A stretch of 64,000 bases of DNA from Flavobacteriales bacterium (GCA_012269745.1 JAAXJR010000030.1:85961-149960), one strand, 5' to 3'; counted from the first letter of the stretch, positions 8,243 through 17,517 are shown. A program made the numbers and translations. The notes: generated from the sequence alone by a model not told the origin.

Positions 8243-8797
8243 ATGAAATATATTATCAGCCGAATACTTTTAGGCCTTATTGGATGGGAAGTTGTCGCCT
8301 CAGATGAAATTAAAAAGAAAGCTCGTAATACCGTTACTATAGCTGCCCCGCATACTTCAAACTTCGATACATTTCTCGCCCTTGGCACCTTTTGGCAAAT
8401 GCGCCTTCCTATGAAATTCCTCATCAAGGATTTTTACACTAAATGGTACTTCTTTGGCTTCTTCACTTGGCTAGGCGCCATAGGTGTGAACAGAGAACAA
8501 CGTTCGAACCTGGTTGCTACGAGCGCTCAACTCATGAAAGAAGGCGATATCAATCTCATTGTTAGCCCTGAAGGAACACGTAGCTATGCCGAGAAATGGA
8601 AAAGCGGATTTTACTATATCGCTAAAGAAGCTGGAGTTAATATTAGCCTAGGATTCGTGGATTACAAGAACAAAAGGGCCGGTATCACCAAGGTCATTTC
8701 ACCAACCACATTGGAGCAGACGAAGGCAGAATTGACCGCATTTTATAAGGACATTGAAGGAAAGTATCCAGAGAAGTTCAATACAAACATGAAGTAG
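8243..8797 (+). CDS. Lysophospholipid acyltransferase family protein
   Basis: A 184-residue short acyltransferase of the PlsC superfamily, with the catalytic HX4D box intact as HTSNFD (37-42) and the acceptor-binding box SPEGTRS (108-114). Residues 117-127, KWKSGFYYIAK, match the block seen in small bacterial acyltransferases that act on glycerolipids or aminolipids. It is distinct from the longer divergent acyltransferase at the window start. The stop TAG overlaps the GTG of the next gene by one base, indicating cotranslation. The acceptor lipid cannot be inferred. Confidence 0.86.
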   Translation: MKYIISRILLGLIGWEVVASDEIKKKARNTVTIAAPHTSNFDTFLALGTFWQMRLPMKFLIKDFYTKWYFFGFFTWLGAIGVNREQRSNLVATSAQLMKEGDINLIVSPEGTRSYAEKWKSGFYYIAKEAGVNISLGFVDYKNKRAGITKVISPTTLEQTKAELTAFYKDIEGKYPEKFNTNMK

Positions 8798-9237
8798 TGG
8801 CAAGAACTGCATTGCACTTTCCGGAGGCTTTAACCAATGAGATCCAACTCAAAACTGAGGAGGGCCAGGAATACATTTTTGATGCAGTGCGTAAAAAATG
8901 GTTAGTCTGCACGCCCGAGGAATGGGTTAGACAGCATGCAGTTCAATATTTAATTGCTTTGGGATACAGTATTCACCACCTTCAGATTGAAAGCGGCTTG
9001 AAGACGGGGTTCAATTCCAAACGCAGCGACATCATTGCCAATGTTGGCGGTAAACCCAAAATTCTCGTTGAGTGCAAGGCCCCTGAAGTGAAATTGAGTC
9101 AAGACACTTTTAATCAGGCCTTTAATTACAACAATACCATAGGCGCGCCAATTATCTGGCTCACCAATGGATTGCAAAATCTGTATTGGGATTGCGCTGA
9201 AAGTAAGCAATTACAGCAGCTGCCTACTTGCGGTTAA
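8797..9237 (+). CDS. HsdR N-terminal-like nuclease-fold protein (HSDR_N_2)
   Basis: This 146-residue protein matches the stand-alone HSDR_N_2 domain that is widespread in Bacteroidota. The PD-(D/E)XK core is readable: a conserved Glu helix around PEEWVRQHAVQYL, then RSDIIAN and, after a short gap, ILVECKAP, giving the D...ExK arrangement of restriction-like nucleases. No methylase or specificity subunit is nearby, so it is not part of a type I restriction system. The function of the solitary domain is unknown; nucleic-acid processing is the likely guess. It starts with a GTG overlapping the acyltransferase stop and ends in a TTAA shared with the stop of the convergent DUF4293 gene. Confidence 0.83.
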   Translation: MARTALHFPEALTNEIQLKTEEGQEYIFDAVRKKWLVCTPEEWVRQHAVQYLIALGYSIHHLQIESGLKTGFNSKRSDIIANVGGKPKILVECKAPEVKLSQDTFNQAFNYNNTIGAPIIWLTNGLQNLYWDCAESKQLQQLPTCG

Positions 9238-9626
9238 CGCAAGCGGTCTAACGAGCGAACTTTCTTCTCGTCCTTTTGGATGCCTTTTGAAGCCATGAAG
9301 GCTAGAACGATGTTGATGAAAGGAACTACAACACCCCAAGATGCTGAAGCGCCTTCGCCTTGAATGATCCAGATCAATGCTCCTAGAACTACGAGACTCA
9401 CAAGCATGCCTAGGCGCACAATGAGCAACTGAAGGTTGCGATTGTTATACAAGAGGATGGAACCTGAGAACAACGCCATCGATCCGCCGAAACCGCCGAA
9501 AGTAGATGCATTAGCAGTGGCAGCAAACGAAGTACCTTCTAGGGCGTACATAGGAAGCACGAAGGCTGCTAGGGCACTTAAAATAGCTGCAGCAAATAAA
9601 TACAGGGTCTGAATGCGTTGAATCAT
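9234..9626 (-). CDS. DUF4293 membrane protein
   Basis: This 131-residue inner-membrane protein begins MIQRIQTLYLFAAAI, the hallmark opening of DUF4293, a Bacteroidota family of unknown function. Four membrane spans can be seen, at about residues 7-27, 45-63, 67-88 and 97-113, with a charged tail ending in KDEKKVRSLDRLR. I place the start at 9626; an upstream in-frame start would add 22 residues that do not fit the family. It is divergent from rho across 134 bases, a common arrangement in the phylum. Confidence 0.86.
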   Translation of the reverse strand: MIQRIQTLYLFAAAILSALAAFVLPMYALEGTSFAATANASTFGGFGGSMALFSGSILLYNNRNLQLLIVRLGMLVSLVVLGALIWIIQGEGASASWGVVVPFINIVLAFMASKGIQKDEKKVRSLDRLR

Positions 9627-9717
9627 GGGTCTGAAATTTTGACAAAGTTGAAAAAAAATCGGCTTTGCTCTACCCAATCGTACGAAACTCACTATTATTG
9701 TAGAACAATGATCGAAG

Positions 9718-9737
9718 GAAACCTACCTATCGGTTTC
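9718..9737 (+). other. Small hairpin in the rho leader
   Basis: GAAACC pairs with GGTTTC around an eight-base loop and is followed by CTTTTAC, 23 bases before the rho start. It is a weak stem. It could act in leader attenuation of rho, which is autoregulated in other bacteria, but this is speculative. Confidence 0.25.
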
Positions 9738-9760
9738 TTTTACAAGTTATTCCCAAGCAC

Positions 9761-11278
9761 ATGTTGACTGAAAAAGATTTGCAATCGCGCAAATTGCCTG
9801 AATTAAAAGAATTGGGCAGTAAACTAGAAATACCAAAGGCCAAGACCATGAAAAAAGGCGAATTGGTAGAAGCGATTAAACAAAAGCTAAACATTACAGA
9901 CGATGCCCCTGCCGCTGAAAAAGCAGCACCTGCTACTAAAGAAACTGCTCCTAAAAAAGAGACTTCACCAAAAGCTGGCAAAGCTAATAGCGCTGAGAAA
10001 AGTGAAGGTTCTTCAGATAACAAGCAAGAGCAACGCAAAGGCAACGAAAACCGCAAGGAGCGTCAAGGCGGCGATCACCAAAACAGAAAAGGTCAGAGAA
10101 ACGACCGCGATCGCAATAAAAACAATCACAACCACAACCGTCGCAGACCGAAAGAATTCCACTTTGAAGGCATCATCGCCAACGAAGGTGTTCTTGAGAT
10201 TATGCCAGACGGTTATGGATTCTTGAGAAGTTCGGATTACAACTACCTCAATTCTCCAGATGATATTTACGTGAGCCAGAATCAGATCCGCAGCATGGGT
10301 CTAAAAACTGGTGATACCGTAAGTGGTGAAGTGCGCCCTCCACGCGAAGGTGAAAAGTACTTCCCGCTTGTTAAAGTGAATAGCATCAATGGCCGTAGCC
10401 CTGAATTTGTACGTGATCGCGTTGCATTCGAGCACTTAACGCCGTTGTTCCCGAACGAAAAGTTTGACATCACCTCGCGCCAATCTTCAACTTCGACAAG
10501 AATCATCGACCTGTTCTCTCCTATCGGTAAGGGACAGCGTGGTCTTCTAGTTGCACAGCCCAAGACGGGTAAGACCACCTTGATGAAAGAGGTGGCCAAT
10601 GCTATCGCAGCGAATCACCCAGAGGCGTATATGATTGTGCTTCTGATTGACGAACGTCCAGAAGAGGTTACCGATATGTCTCGTAGTGTAAATGCAGAGG
10701 TAGTAGCATCAACCTTTGATGAACCGGCAGACCGTCACGTAAAGGTGGCCAATATCGTGTTAGAGAAGGCGAAGCGTATGACAGAATGTGGTCACGATGT
10801 GATTATCATGCTCGATTCTATCACGCGTCTTGCACGTGCGTACAACACCGTTAGTCCTGCTTCAGGTAAGATTCTTTCCGGTGGTGTGGATGCCAATGCA
10901 CTTCAAAAGCCGAAGCGCTTCTTTGGTGCCGCACGTAATATTGAAGGCGGTGGTTCGTTAACCATTCTTGCAACTGCACTTATCGACACAGGTTCTAAGA
11001 TGGACGAAGTCATCTTTGAGGAATTCAAGGGTACAGGTAATATGGAGATGCAATTGGATCGCCGTATTGCAAACCGTCGCATTTGGCCGGCTATCAACCT
11101 CATTGAAAGTGGCACGCGTAAAGAAGACCTTCTGCTTGCACCTGATGTCCTTCAACGCATGTGGATCATGAGAAAGTATTTAGCCGATATGACACCAATC
11201 GAGGCCATGGAATTCTTAAACGACAGAATGCGTCAGACCAAGGACAACGCAGAGTTCTTGATTTCGATGAATGGATAA
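9761..11278 (+). CDS. rho: Transcription termination factor Rho with disordered N-terminal insert
   Basis: This 505-residue hexameric RNA translocase ends transcription at Rho-dependent sites. Domains in order: a Rho_N helical region (1-47), a low-complexity insert rich in Lys, Asn, Arg, Gln and Glu (about 50-130), the cold-shock-like primary RNA site (about 131-205, with [15 protein letters not shown]-like residues), and the RecA-like motor with Walker A PKTGKTT near 267, the Q-loop [14 protein letters not shown] and the R-loop [15 protein letters not shown]. coli Rho is 419 residues; the extra length is the insert. Such inserts promote Rho condensates in Bacteroides. A bidirectional terminator follows 23 bases after the stop. 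Confidence 0.97.
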   Translation: MLTEKDLQSRKLPELKELGSKLEIPKAKTMKKGELVEAIKQKLNITDDAPAAEKAAPATKETAPKKETSPKAGKANSAEKSEGSSDNKQEQRKGNENRKERQGGDHQNRKGQRNDRDRNKNNHNHNRRRPKEFHFEGIIANEGVLEIMPDGYGFLRSSDYNYLNSPDDIYVSQNQIRSMGLKTGDTVSGEVRPPREGEKYFPLVKVNSINGRSPEFVRDRVAFEHLTPLFPNEKFDITSRQSSTSTRIIDLFSPIGKGQRGLLVAQPKTGKTTLMKEVANAIAANHPEAYMIVLLIDERPEEVTDMSRSVNAEVVASTFDEPADRHVKVANIVLEKAKRMTECGHDVIIMLDSITRLARAYNTVSPASGKILSGGVDANALQKPKRFFGAARNIEGGGSLTILATALIDTGSKMDEVIFEEFKGTGNMEMQLDRRIANRRIWPAINLIESGTRKEDLLLAPDVLQRMWIMRKYLADMTPIEAMEFLNDRMRQTKDNAEFLISMNG

Positions 11279-11299
11279 AAAGTCCCAAAAAGATAAATG

Positions 11300-11331
11300 A
11301 AAAAAGGCCGCCCGATGGGCGGCCTTTTTTA
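11300..11331. terminator. Bidirectional intrinsic terminator, rho / ABC exporter
   Basis: Stem GGCCGCCC with GGGCGGCC around a short GAT loop, flanked by A6 on the left and T6 on the right, so it can stop transcription from both rho (+) and the convergent ABC exporter (-). Confidence 0.92.
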
Positions 11332-11344
11332 TGCGGTAATTTTT

Positions 11345-13105
11345 CTACACCTCGCTGGTAAACTGCTTTTCGTACAAATTGAAATAGGCGCCTTCTTTGG
11401 CCAAAAGCTCTTGGTGGTTCCCCACTTCTATGACTTGCCCCTTATCTAAGACAATGATTCGATCGGCGTGCTGTATGGTCGATAAACGGTGTGCAATGAT
11501 AACGCTAGTGCGGTCTTTGGTCAATGCGATTAGTGCACGCTGAATGAGCTCCTCGGTGTGTGAATCTATGCTGGAAGTGGCCTCGTCAAGGATGAGCACT
11601 TTCGGATCCGTAATATAGGCACGCAGGAAAGCAAGTAACTGACGTTGCCCAGCGGACAGCACGCCTCCACGCTCTTGAACGTTATAGTCCAAACCTTGAG
11701 GCAGTTCTTCAATGAATTCTGAAATACCAATCGCCTCAGCAGCCTCTAGCAGGGCTTCGTCCGAGATGCTATCATTCCCAAGAACAATATTGGCACGAAC
11801 TGTATCTGAAAACAGGAAAACGTCTTGCAGCACTAGTGCTAATTGCTCACGCAATGCATGGACGTTAATGTCTTTGAGTTCAATGCCGTCAATAGTGATG
11901 GATCCATCGCTGTATGGATAGAAACCCATGAGGGCGGAAATGATGGTGCTCTTTCCAGCACCTGTGGCACCCACGATGGCGACAGTTTCTCCCTTAGCTA
12001 CCTCGAAGCTTACATCTCTGAGGATAGGCTCGTCTGGGTTATAGCTGAAGTGTACGTTTTTAAAGGCAATTTCTCCTTGTAGCGATTCAATGGTTTGTGT
12101 ACCGTTAGGCTCAATCTCGTGATCGCTATCAAGCAATTTTAAGACGCGCTCTGAAGCAACCATACCCATTTGCAAGGTGTTGAATCGGTCCGCAAGCTGG
12201 CGAAGGGGACGAAACAACATCCCAATGAAGATAATAATGGCCGTGAGCTCCCCTACGGTGACATCGCCGCCGGTCGCTGCGTTCATCCCACCATACCACA
12301 CCGCAAGACCTATGGACATGGCACTGAGCACTTCGATGATGGGGAAGAACAACGCATAATAGAATATGCTCTCCACATTCGCGTTTCTGTGGCGATCGTT
12401 GATCGCTTTGAATTTGTCCAGCTCCTGCTGCTCACGACCAAAGGCCTGAACGATGGACATACCGCTAAGGTGCTCTTGAACAAATGTATTAAGGTTACTC
12501 ACTTCGGTACGTACCTTTTGAAAAGCCCCCTTAATACCGCGCTGGAACCAACGGGTGGCAACAAAGAGTATGGGGATGATGCTCAAACTCACCAAAACGA
12601 GGATGGGATTGAAAAAGAAGAACATCGCAGCCAGCATGACTACAATGCGGAAAAGATCCCCGAAGATGACCAGGATACCTTGAGAGAAAATTTGTGAAAT
12701 GGTCTCGATATCGGAAACTACACGAGTCACTAGTTGACCAATAGGTGTGCGATCGTAGAAGCCTAGGCGGAAGGTTTGTAATTTGTCGTAGAGCTCTATG
12801 CGAATGTCCTTAATGATACTTTGACCCAACCAATTGGCGGCATACATAAAGCCGAATTGGCCCAAAGCCTCAATAACGAGAAGGGAGACGAGCAAGAGCA
12901 TTAAACGGATGAGCTCTTGTGCGTCATTCATCAAAATAGCATCATCAATAACGCTTCTAATAAGGATAGGGCGCGCAGTACCTAAGCCACCAAGAGCAAT
13001 GGTTAAGAAGACGGAGAAAATAAAGAGTGCTCTATAGGGTTTGGCGTAGGCCATGACCTTGAGAAAGAGCTTGAAATCAAATGCTTTTCCGCCGACTTGG
13101 GACAT
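11345..13105 (-). CDS. MsbA/LmrA-type ABC exporter (fused membrane and ATPase)
   Basis: This 586-residue half-transporter dimerises in the inner membrane and exports lipids, lipopolysaccharide core or drugs. The N-terminal half (1-310) carries six membrane helices; the C-terminal half is an ABC ATPase with Walker A VGATGAGKST near residue 378, signature LSAGQRQ near 480, Walker B VLILDEATSS and a switch His in IIAHRLSTI. The layout fits the MsbA-like branch that is single-copy or low-copy in Bacteroidota, but the substrate cannot be assigned. It follows truA on the same strand with one base between, so they are probably cotranscribed. Confidence 0.92.
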   Translation of the reverse strand: MSQVGGKAFDFKLFLKVMAYAKPYRALFIFSVFLTIALGGLGTARPILIRSVIDDAILMNDAQELIRLMLLLVSLLVIEALGQFGFMYAANWLGQSIIKDIRIELYDKLQTFRLGFYDRTPIGQLVTRVVSDIETISQIFSQGILVIFGDLFRIVVMLAAMFFFFNPILVLVSLSIIPILFVATRWFQRGIKGAFQKVRTEVSNLNTFVQEHLSGMSIVQAFGREQQELDKFKAINDRHRNANVESIFYYALFFPIIEVLSAMSIGLAVWYGGMNAATGGDVTVGELTAIIIFIGMLFRPLRQLADRFNTLQMGMVASERVLKLLDSDHEIEPNGTQTIESLQGEIAFKNVHFSYNPDEPILRDVSFEVAKGETVAIVGATGAGKSTIISALMGFYPYSDGSITIDGIELKDINVHALREQLALVLQDVFLFSDTVRANIVLGNDSISDEALLEAAEAIGISEFIEELPQGLDYNVQERGGVLSAGQRQLLAFLRAYITDPKVLILDEATSSIDSHTEELIQRALIALTKDRTSVIIAHRLSTIQHADRIIVLDKGQVIEVGNHQELLAKEGAYFNLYEKQFTSEV

Positions 13106-13106
13106 G

Positions 13107-13856
13107 TTAGAGGTTGTTGTAGGTTACGTTAGATAAATATAAGCCTTGTGCGGGTGCACTAGTTCCCATGGCACCGCGATTTTTTTGCGCCAACCTGTTC
13201 TCGAAGTCTTCCACGGTCCATTTACCGCGCCCAACTTCATAGAGCGAGCCCACGATGGCACGCACCATGTTGCGCAGGAATCGGTCGGCTGTGATGTGAA
13301 ATACCCATAGATCGCCCTGCTGTACCCAAGTTGCCTGGGTGACCGTACAAAGGGTGGTTTTGTTATCCGAGCCACTCTTGCAAAAGCTGGCAAAATCGTC
13401 TACTTCAAGCAAAAGTGCTGCAGCGGCATTCATCCTGTCCACATCAGGCATCTTATCCACCATCCATGCGGAATGCCTGTGAAAAGGCGAGCCATTGTCA
13501 CACATGTAATATTCGTAACTGCGGGAAACGGCATCGAAACGAGCATGCCAATCAGCGGCAACTTCACGGGCTTCAAATATGCGAATGGCTGGATCTAAGA
13601 ATCGGTTTAATCTATGTACGAGATGATCCAAATCCTTCACACTCGTAGCCAATTCAGGGTGCCAATCAAAATGCACATACATCTCCTTCGCATGCACACC
13701 GGTATCAGTACGCCCTGCCCCCATCGACGAAATAGGCTGATTCAACAGCTTAGAAAGCGCATCGTCGAGATCCCCCTGCGCCGTGCGGTCGCTTGGCTGT
13801 ATTTGCCAACCGCAAAATGGGGCGCCGTCAAAGGCCAATCTCAGGAGTGTTCTCAT
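13107..13856 (-). CDS. truA: tRNA pseudouridine(38-40) synthase TruA
   Basis: This enzyme isomerises uridines 38, 39 and 40 in the tRNA anticodon arm. The catalytic Asp sits in MGAGRTDTGVHA (Asp51 in the 249-residue protein), and the later DRFLRNMVRAIVGSL is the second conserved block. The start at 13856 (MRTLLRLAFDG) matches the family; an earlier in-frame start would run into the divergent phosphoesterase gene. It is upstream of the ABC exporter in the same direction and separated from it by one base. Confidence 0.95.
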   Translation of the reverse strand: MRTLLRLAFDGAPFCGWQIQPSDRTAQGDLDDALSKLLNQPISSMGAGRTDTGVHAKEMYVHFDWHPELATSVKDLDHLVHRLNRFLDPAIRIFEAREVAADWHARFDAVSRSYEYYMCDNGSPFHRHSAWMVDKMPDVDRMNAAAALLLEVDDFASFCKSGSDNKTTLCTVTQATWVQQGDLWVFHITADRFLRNMVRAIVGSLYEVGRGKWTVEDFENRLAQKNRGAMGTSAPAQGLYLSNVTYNNL

Positions 13857-13893
13857 TACTTTTGATGCTCGTTGATACGCCAAAGGTACGCTT

Positions 13894-14433
13894 GTGCAGG
13901 AAAAAAGGACAAAAATCTTATTGCTCTCTGACAATCATAGTCACATGGACGACCGCGTGCTTGAATTTGCGCAATCTGTCGACATGATTTGGCATGCCGG
14001 AGATATAGGCTCCCACGAAAGCATGGATGCCTTGGAAGCTACAGGCAAACCTGTGGTTGCTGTATATGGCAACATCGACGACCATACCATGCGGGCACGC
14101 TATCCTGAACATCAAAAGTTCTACTTAAACGGCATGAAGGTGTGGATGACCCATATTGGGGGCTACCCGCCCAAATACAACATGCGCACTAGAGATGCTA
14201 TCCGTAAGGAGCAACCAGATTTGTTCATTTGCGGACACAGTCACATATTAAAAGTGGTCAATGATCCAAAAATCAATTGTCTGCACATGAACCCCGGCGC
14301 TTTTGGCCACCACGGCTTCCATAAGGTGCGGACCATGCTCCGATTCGAAATTATTCAAAACCATCCCAATTCTCGTGGAAAAGTGGAGAACCTCGAGGTC
14401 ATAGAATTAGGAAAACGAGGTCAACTGCGCTAA
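13894..14433 (+). CDS. YfcE/MJ0936-type metallophosphoesterase
   Basis: A 179-residue calcineurin-like phosphoesterase. The dinuclear metal site is visible in order: LLSDNHSHMDD (DxH), MIWHAGDIGS (GD), VYGNIDD (GNxD), THIGGYPP (H), ICGHSH (GHxH). These enzymes hydrolyse phosphodiesters or phosphomonoesters in vitro; the cellular substrate is not known. It starts at a GTG (13894), preceded by no obvious ATG, 37 bases from truA on the other strand. purB follows after 24 bases. Confidence 0.87.
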   Translation: MQEKRTKILLLSDNHSHMDDRVLEFAQSVDMIWHAGDIGSHESMDALEATGKPVVAVYGNIDDHTMRARYPEHQKFYLNGMKVWMTHIGGYPPKYNMRTRDAIRKEQPDLFICGHSHILKVVNDPKINCLHMNPGAFGHHGFHKVRTMLRFEIIQNHPNSRGKVENLEVIELGKRGQLR

Positions 14434-14438
14434 TTTTG
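14431..14438 (+). promoter_or_regulatory. -7 promoter element of purB
   Basis: TAATTTTG matches TAnnTTTG and overlaps the stop of the phosphoesterase gene, 19 bases before the purB ATG. This suggests purB has its own promoter as well as readthrough. Confidence 0.45.
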
Positions 14439-14457
14439 CGCTTTAACGAAGAAACTT

Positions 14458-15807
14458 ATGTCAACTGCCTTACATGCCATCACTCCAGTAGATGGTCGCT
14501 ATGCTTCTAAGACGTCAGAATTAACCAACTATTTTTCAGAGTTCGCCTTGATCAAATACCGCGTTCGCGTGGAGATTGAGTATTTCATCGCCCTTTGTGA
14601 AACGGGCGTTGAGCAACTTTCTGGTGTGGATGCTTCCTTATTTGAATCGCTCCGTGATATCTACCGCAACTTCCAGACAGAAGATGCCCAGAAAATCAAG
14701 GAAATTGAAAAGGTAACGAACCACGACGTTAAGGCAGTAGAGTACTTCATTAAAGAAAAGTTTGAGGGATTAGGATTGAGCCAATTTCAAGAGTTCATCC
14801 ACTTCGGATTGACCTCTCAAGACATCAACAACACCTCGGTGCCTTTGAGTATAAAGGACGCGTTGAACGAGCTCATCTACCCGCAGCTTGAAGCGTTGAT
14901 TGAAGCTATTGAATCAAGTGCAACTGCTTGGGATCATATTCCACTCCTAGCACGTACGCACGGCCAACCAGCCTCTCCTACCACCTTAGGAAAAGAATTC
15001 AAGGTATTCACTGCCCGCTTGCGTGCGCAGCTCGAACAGCTCAAGGCAGTGCCGCACAGCGCCAAATTTGGTGGTGCTACCGGTAACTTCAACGCACACA
15101 CTGTGGCCTACCCTGAAGGCGACTGGCACGCGTGGGGTGATAACTTCGTGACCAACTATTTGGGCCTATCACGCAGCTACCCTACCACACAGATTGAGCA
15201 CTACGACAACCTCGCTGCACAGTTCGATGCAATGAAGCGCATCAACAACATCTTCATTGATTTTTGTCGCGACGTATGGACGTACGTGAGCATGGATTAC
15301 TTCAAGCAGAAAATCAAGAAAGGCGAAGTGGGCTCTTCTGCGATGCCGCACAAAGTGAACCCGATTGATTTTGAGAATGCCGAAGGCAACCTTGGTCTAG
15401 CGAACGCATTGTTGGAGCACTTGGCTGCGAAACTACCCATCTCGCGCTTGCAACGCGACCTTACCGACTCTACCGTATTGCGTAACGTTGGAGTGCCTTA
15501 TGGACACCTAATGATTGCTATTGCGAGCATGAACAAAGGGTTGGGCAAACTACTTGTAAATGAAGCGAAGATTGCGGCAGATTTGGAAGCCAACTGGGCT
15601 GTAGTGGCTGAGGCCATCCAGAACATCCTTCGTCGTGAAGGCTACCCGAAGCCGTACGAGGCGTTGAAGGAATTGACCCGTACGAATAGTGCCATTACTG
15701 CTGAAAGCATCTCGGCATTTATTGATACCTTAGAGGTAAACGACAGCATCAAAGCCGAGCTGAAGGCCATTTCGCCGAGCAATTACATCGGCCAGATGCG
15801 CTCTTAA
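14458..15807 (+). CDS. purB: Adenylosuccinate lyase PurB
   Basis: This 449-residue enzyme releases fumarate from SAICAR and from adenylosuccinate, serving two steps of purine synthesis. It carries the fumarase/ASL superfamily signature SSAMPHKVNPIDFENAEGN near residues 291-309, the HFGLTSQDINNTS block and LLARTHGQPASPTTLG with the general acid His. Length and motifs match the E. coli-type PurB rather than the shorter Bacillus type. The next gene starts three bases after its stop. Confidence 0.97.
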   Translation: MSTALHAITPVDGRYASKTSELTNYFSEFALIKYRVRVEIEYFIALCETGVEQLSGVDASLFESLRDIYRNFQTEDAQKIKEIEKVTNHDVKAVEYFIKEKFEGLGLSQFQEFIHFGLTSQDINNTSVPLSIKDALNELIYPQLEALIEAIESSATAWDHIPLLARTHGQPASPTTLGKEFKVFTARLRAQLEQLKAVPHSAKFGGATGNFNAHTVAYPEGDWHAWGDNFVTNYLGLSRSYPTTQIEHYDNLAAQFDAMKRINNIFIDFCRDVWTYVSMDYFKQKIKKGEVGSSAMPHKVNPIDFENAEGNLGLANALLEHLAAKLPISRLQRDLTDSTVLRNVGVPYGHLMIAIASMNKGLGKLLVNEAKIAADLEANWAVVAEAIQNILRREGYPKPYEALKELTRTNSAITAESISAFIDTLEVNDSIKAELKAISPSNYIGQMRS

Positions 15808-15810
15808 CCT

Positions 15811-16236
15811 ATGAAGAAAAAGATATTTCTACTTGTAGCGGTCGTCGTTTTGGCGGCCGTTTTTTTTGGTCTAAGCGAATATTTTAGAACGCCTGAAACT
15901 GCCTTAGAGCGTGATGCAACAGTGGTGCTAGATTCTCAGCAATTAGAGATGGCTGTGGGCATGGAAGACCTGAAACCTGGTGATGTAGCCGTCATCTCGG
16001 GAGAGATTGTATCTGCTGAGAGCCAAAGTGTTGAGCTCATTGGCGGAGTGCTTATCACCCGCAGCGCAGAAGACGAAGCTCAGTGGCCTAAGGCCGGCGG
16101 AGCAACATTCAAAGCAAAATTTGACGGCGTAGAGGAAGACGAATTCTTCGGGGAGATGTTATACCGCTTTAGTGGCGGATTTCTTGTAGAAGGTTTGCAG
16201 GCGAAGAATCTGAACCAATCCAATAGCGAAGAATAG
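15811..16236 (+). CDS. Membrane-anchored OB-fold (tRNA_anti-like) protein
   Basis: A 141-residue protein with an N-terminal membrane anchor (about residues 5-22) and a periplasmic part that resembles the tRNA_anti-like OB-fold family: GDVAVISGEIVSAESQSVEL, then a short strand-rich region ending FKAKFDG and FSGGFLVEGL. The family is small, often secreted, and without known function. It follows purB after three bases. Its last 78 bases overlap the convergent MFS transporter, which is unusually long. The family match is from pattern only. Confidence 0.5.
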   Translation: MKKKIFLLVAVVVLAAVFFGLSEYFRTPETALERDATVVLDSQQLEMAVGMEDLKPGDVAVISGEIVSAESQSVELIGGVLITRSAEDEAQWPKAGGATFKAKFDGVEEDEFFGEMLYRFSGGFLVEGLQAKNLNQSNSEE

Positions 16237-17448
16237 CGACAAGGCTAAGGCGCTGTTTCTCAAATCTCCCGTCAACCATTCCAAAATTCCAATGGAGAAC
16301 ATCCCCACGGTGGTGGCGAGTTTTTCCATCACATCGTAAAAGCTGAAATAGGTGCTGTGGTCTTCAGTCTTCGGAAGCATCTTACTATACGTACTTCTAG
16401 AAAGACTCTGAACAGCGCCCATCACAAATCCCAGTCCCATACCTACAGCGTAGAATTGATTGGCTGTTTGTACAAAGTAGGCTCCGAAACAGATGACCAT
16501 CCAGATGGCCACACCTATGCTTATGGCGAAGGTATTGGAAGTGCGTTCACTCAAACGTGCGAAAACGGCAGCACCGGCGATAGCCACGAATTGGATGATG
16601 AGAATAGTTATAATCAATTGGCTGCTCTCCAATCCTAGCACTTTTGATCCAAATACTGCTGCCAGAAGAATAATGGTTTGCATCCCCGTGGAGTACCAGA
16701 AAAAGCCGCTCAAAAACCTGCGCAGTGCCGGCAACTCTCCCAATTCTTTTAATACAAGCAAGAGCTCTTTCCAGGAAGACCAAAAAAGCTTTGATTCAAA
16801 GTAATCTTTCACTTCGTCTTTTGGCAATCTACCTATGGCGGGTAACCCAAAGCCTAGCCACCAAATACCTGTTATAAGAAAGGAAACTCGCGTAGCTATA
16901 CCGGCATCGGCCAATCCAAAGGTTTCTGGCATCTGTACCAGGGCCAAACAGAAAATCAAGAGTAAGCCACTACCGAGGTATCCCAGAGAGAACCCACGTG
17001 CAGATAAACGGTCTTGCATCTCTTTTGGCGCAATAATCGGCAAGTAAGAATTGTAAAAGACAAAGGATCCTGTGAATCCTAGACTGGCAAAATAGGCCAA
17101 GACTAGTGCCAAAGCAGGATTAGCAGCAGTGAAGAAATACATCAGCATGGTGCTTATACCACCAGTAATCATGAAGGTATTCATGAAGACCTTGCGACGG
17201 CCCGTTTTATCCGCCATGGCTCCTAAATATGGACTGAGAATACTGATAGTGAGGAATGAGGCTGCAATGATGTAATTGTAGATCACTGTATTCTCCCACT
17301 CTGCTCCTAAGAACCAAACTTTCGCATCGTTTTCCTTGGTAACCGCTTCGTAGTAGATAGGTAGCAAAACGGTGCTAATGACCAGTGAGTACACGGAATT
17401 GGCCCAATCGTACATGGCCCAGCTGCGCTGTATCTTATTAAATTTCAT
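16159..17448 (-). CDS. UMF1/Atg22-type major facilitator superfamily transporter
   Basis: A 429-residue permease with about twelve hydrophobic spans. The opening WAMYDWANSVYSLVISTVLLP is diagnostic of the UMF1/Atg22 branch, followed by PYLGAMADKTGRRK, the loop motif between helices 2 and 3. The substrate is unknown for nearly all bacterial members; amino acids are suspected for fungal Atg22. I take the start at 17448 (MKFNKIQRSW); ten more residues are open upstream but do not fit. The 3' end overlaps the OB-fold gene on the other strand by 78 bases. Confidence 0.88.
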   Translation of the reverse strand: MKFNKIQRSWAMYDWANSVYSLVISTVLLPIYYEAVTKENDAKVWFLGAEWENTVIYNYIIAASFLTISILSPYLGAMADKTGRRKVFMNTFMITGGISTMLMYFFTAANPALALVLAYFASLGFTGSFVFYNSYLPIIAPKEMQDRLSARGFSLGYLGSGLLLIFCLALVQMPETFGLADAGIATRVSFLITGIWWLGFGLPAIGRLPKDEVKDYFESKLFWSSWKELLLVLKELGELPALRRFLSGFFWYSTGMQTIILLAAVFGSKVLGLESSQLIITILIIQFVAIAGAAVFARLSERTSNTFAISIGVAIWMVICFGAYFVQTANQFYAVGMGLGFVMGAVQSLSRSTYSKMLPKTEDHSTYFSFYDVMEKLATTVGMFSIGILEWLTGDLRNSALALSLFFAIGLVQILRLQTFYKKSATKAV

Positions 17449-17517
17449 ACTTGCCCAAAATACGAAAGGTTGAGGCACAATAATTGTTTAACTTGGTCAA
17501 ATAACCACCAAGAAAAA

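Noticed and set aside
8797-9237. A type I restriction system suggested by the HsdR N-terminal-like domain
   Set aside because: The protein is only 146 residues, there is no HsdM or HsdS nearby, and it is a common single gene in Bacteroidota next to core genes.
12170-12697. A 175-codon open frame on the + strand
   Set aside because: It is antisense to the well-supported ABC exporter, its residues do not resemble any family and codon pattern follows the exporter strand.
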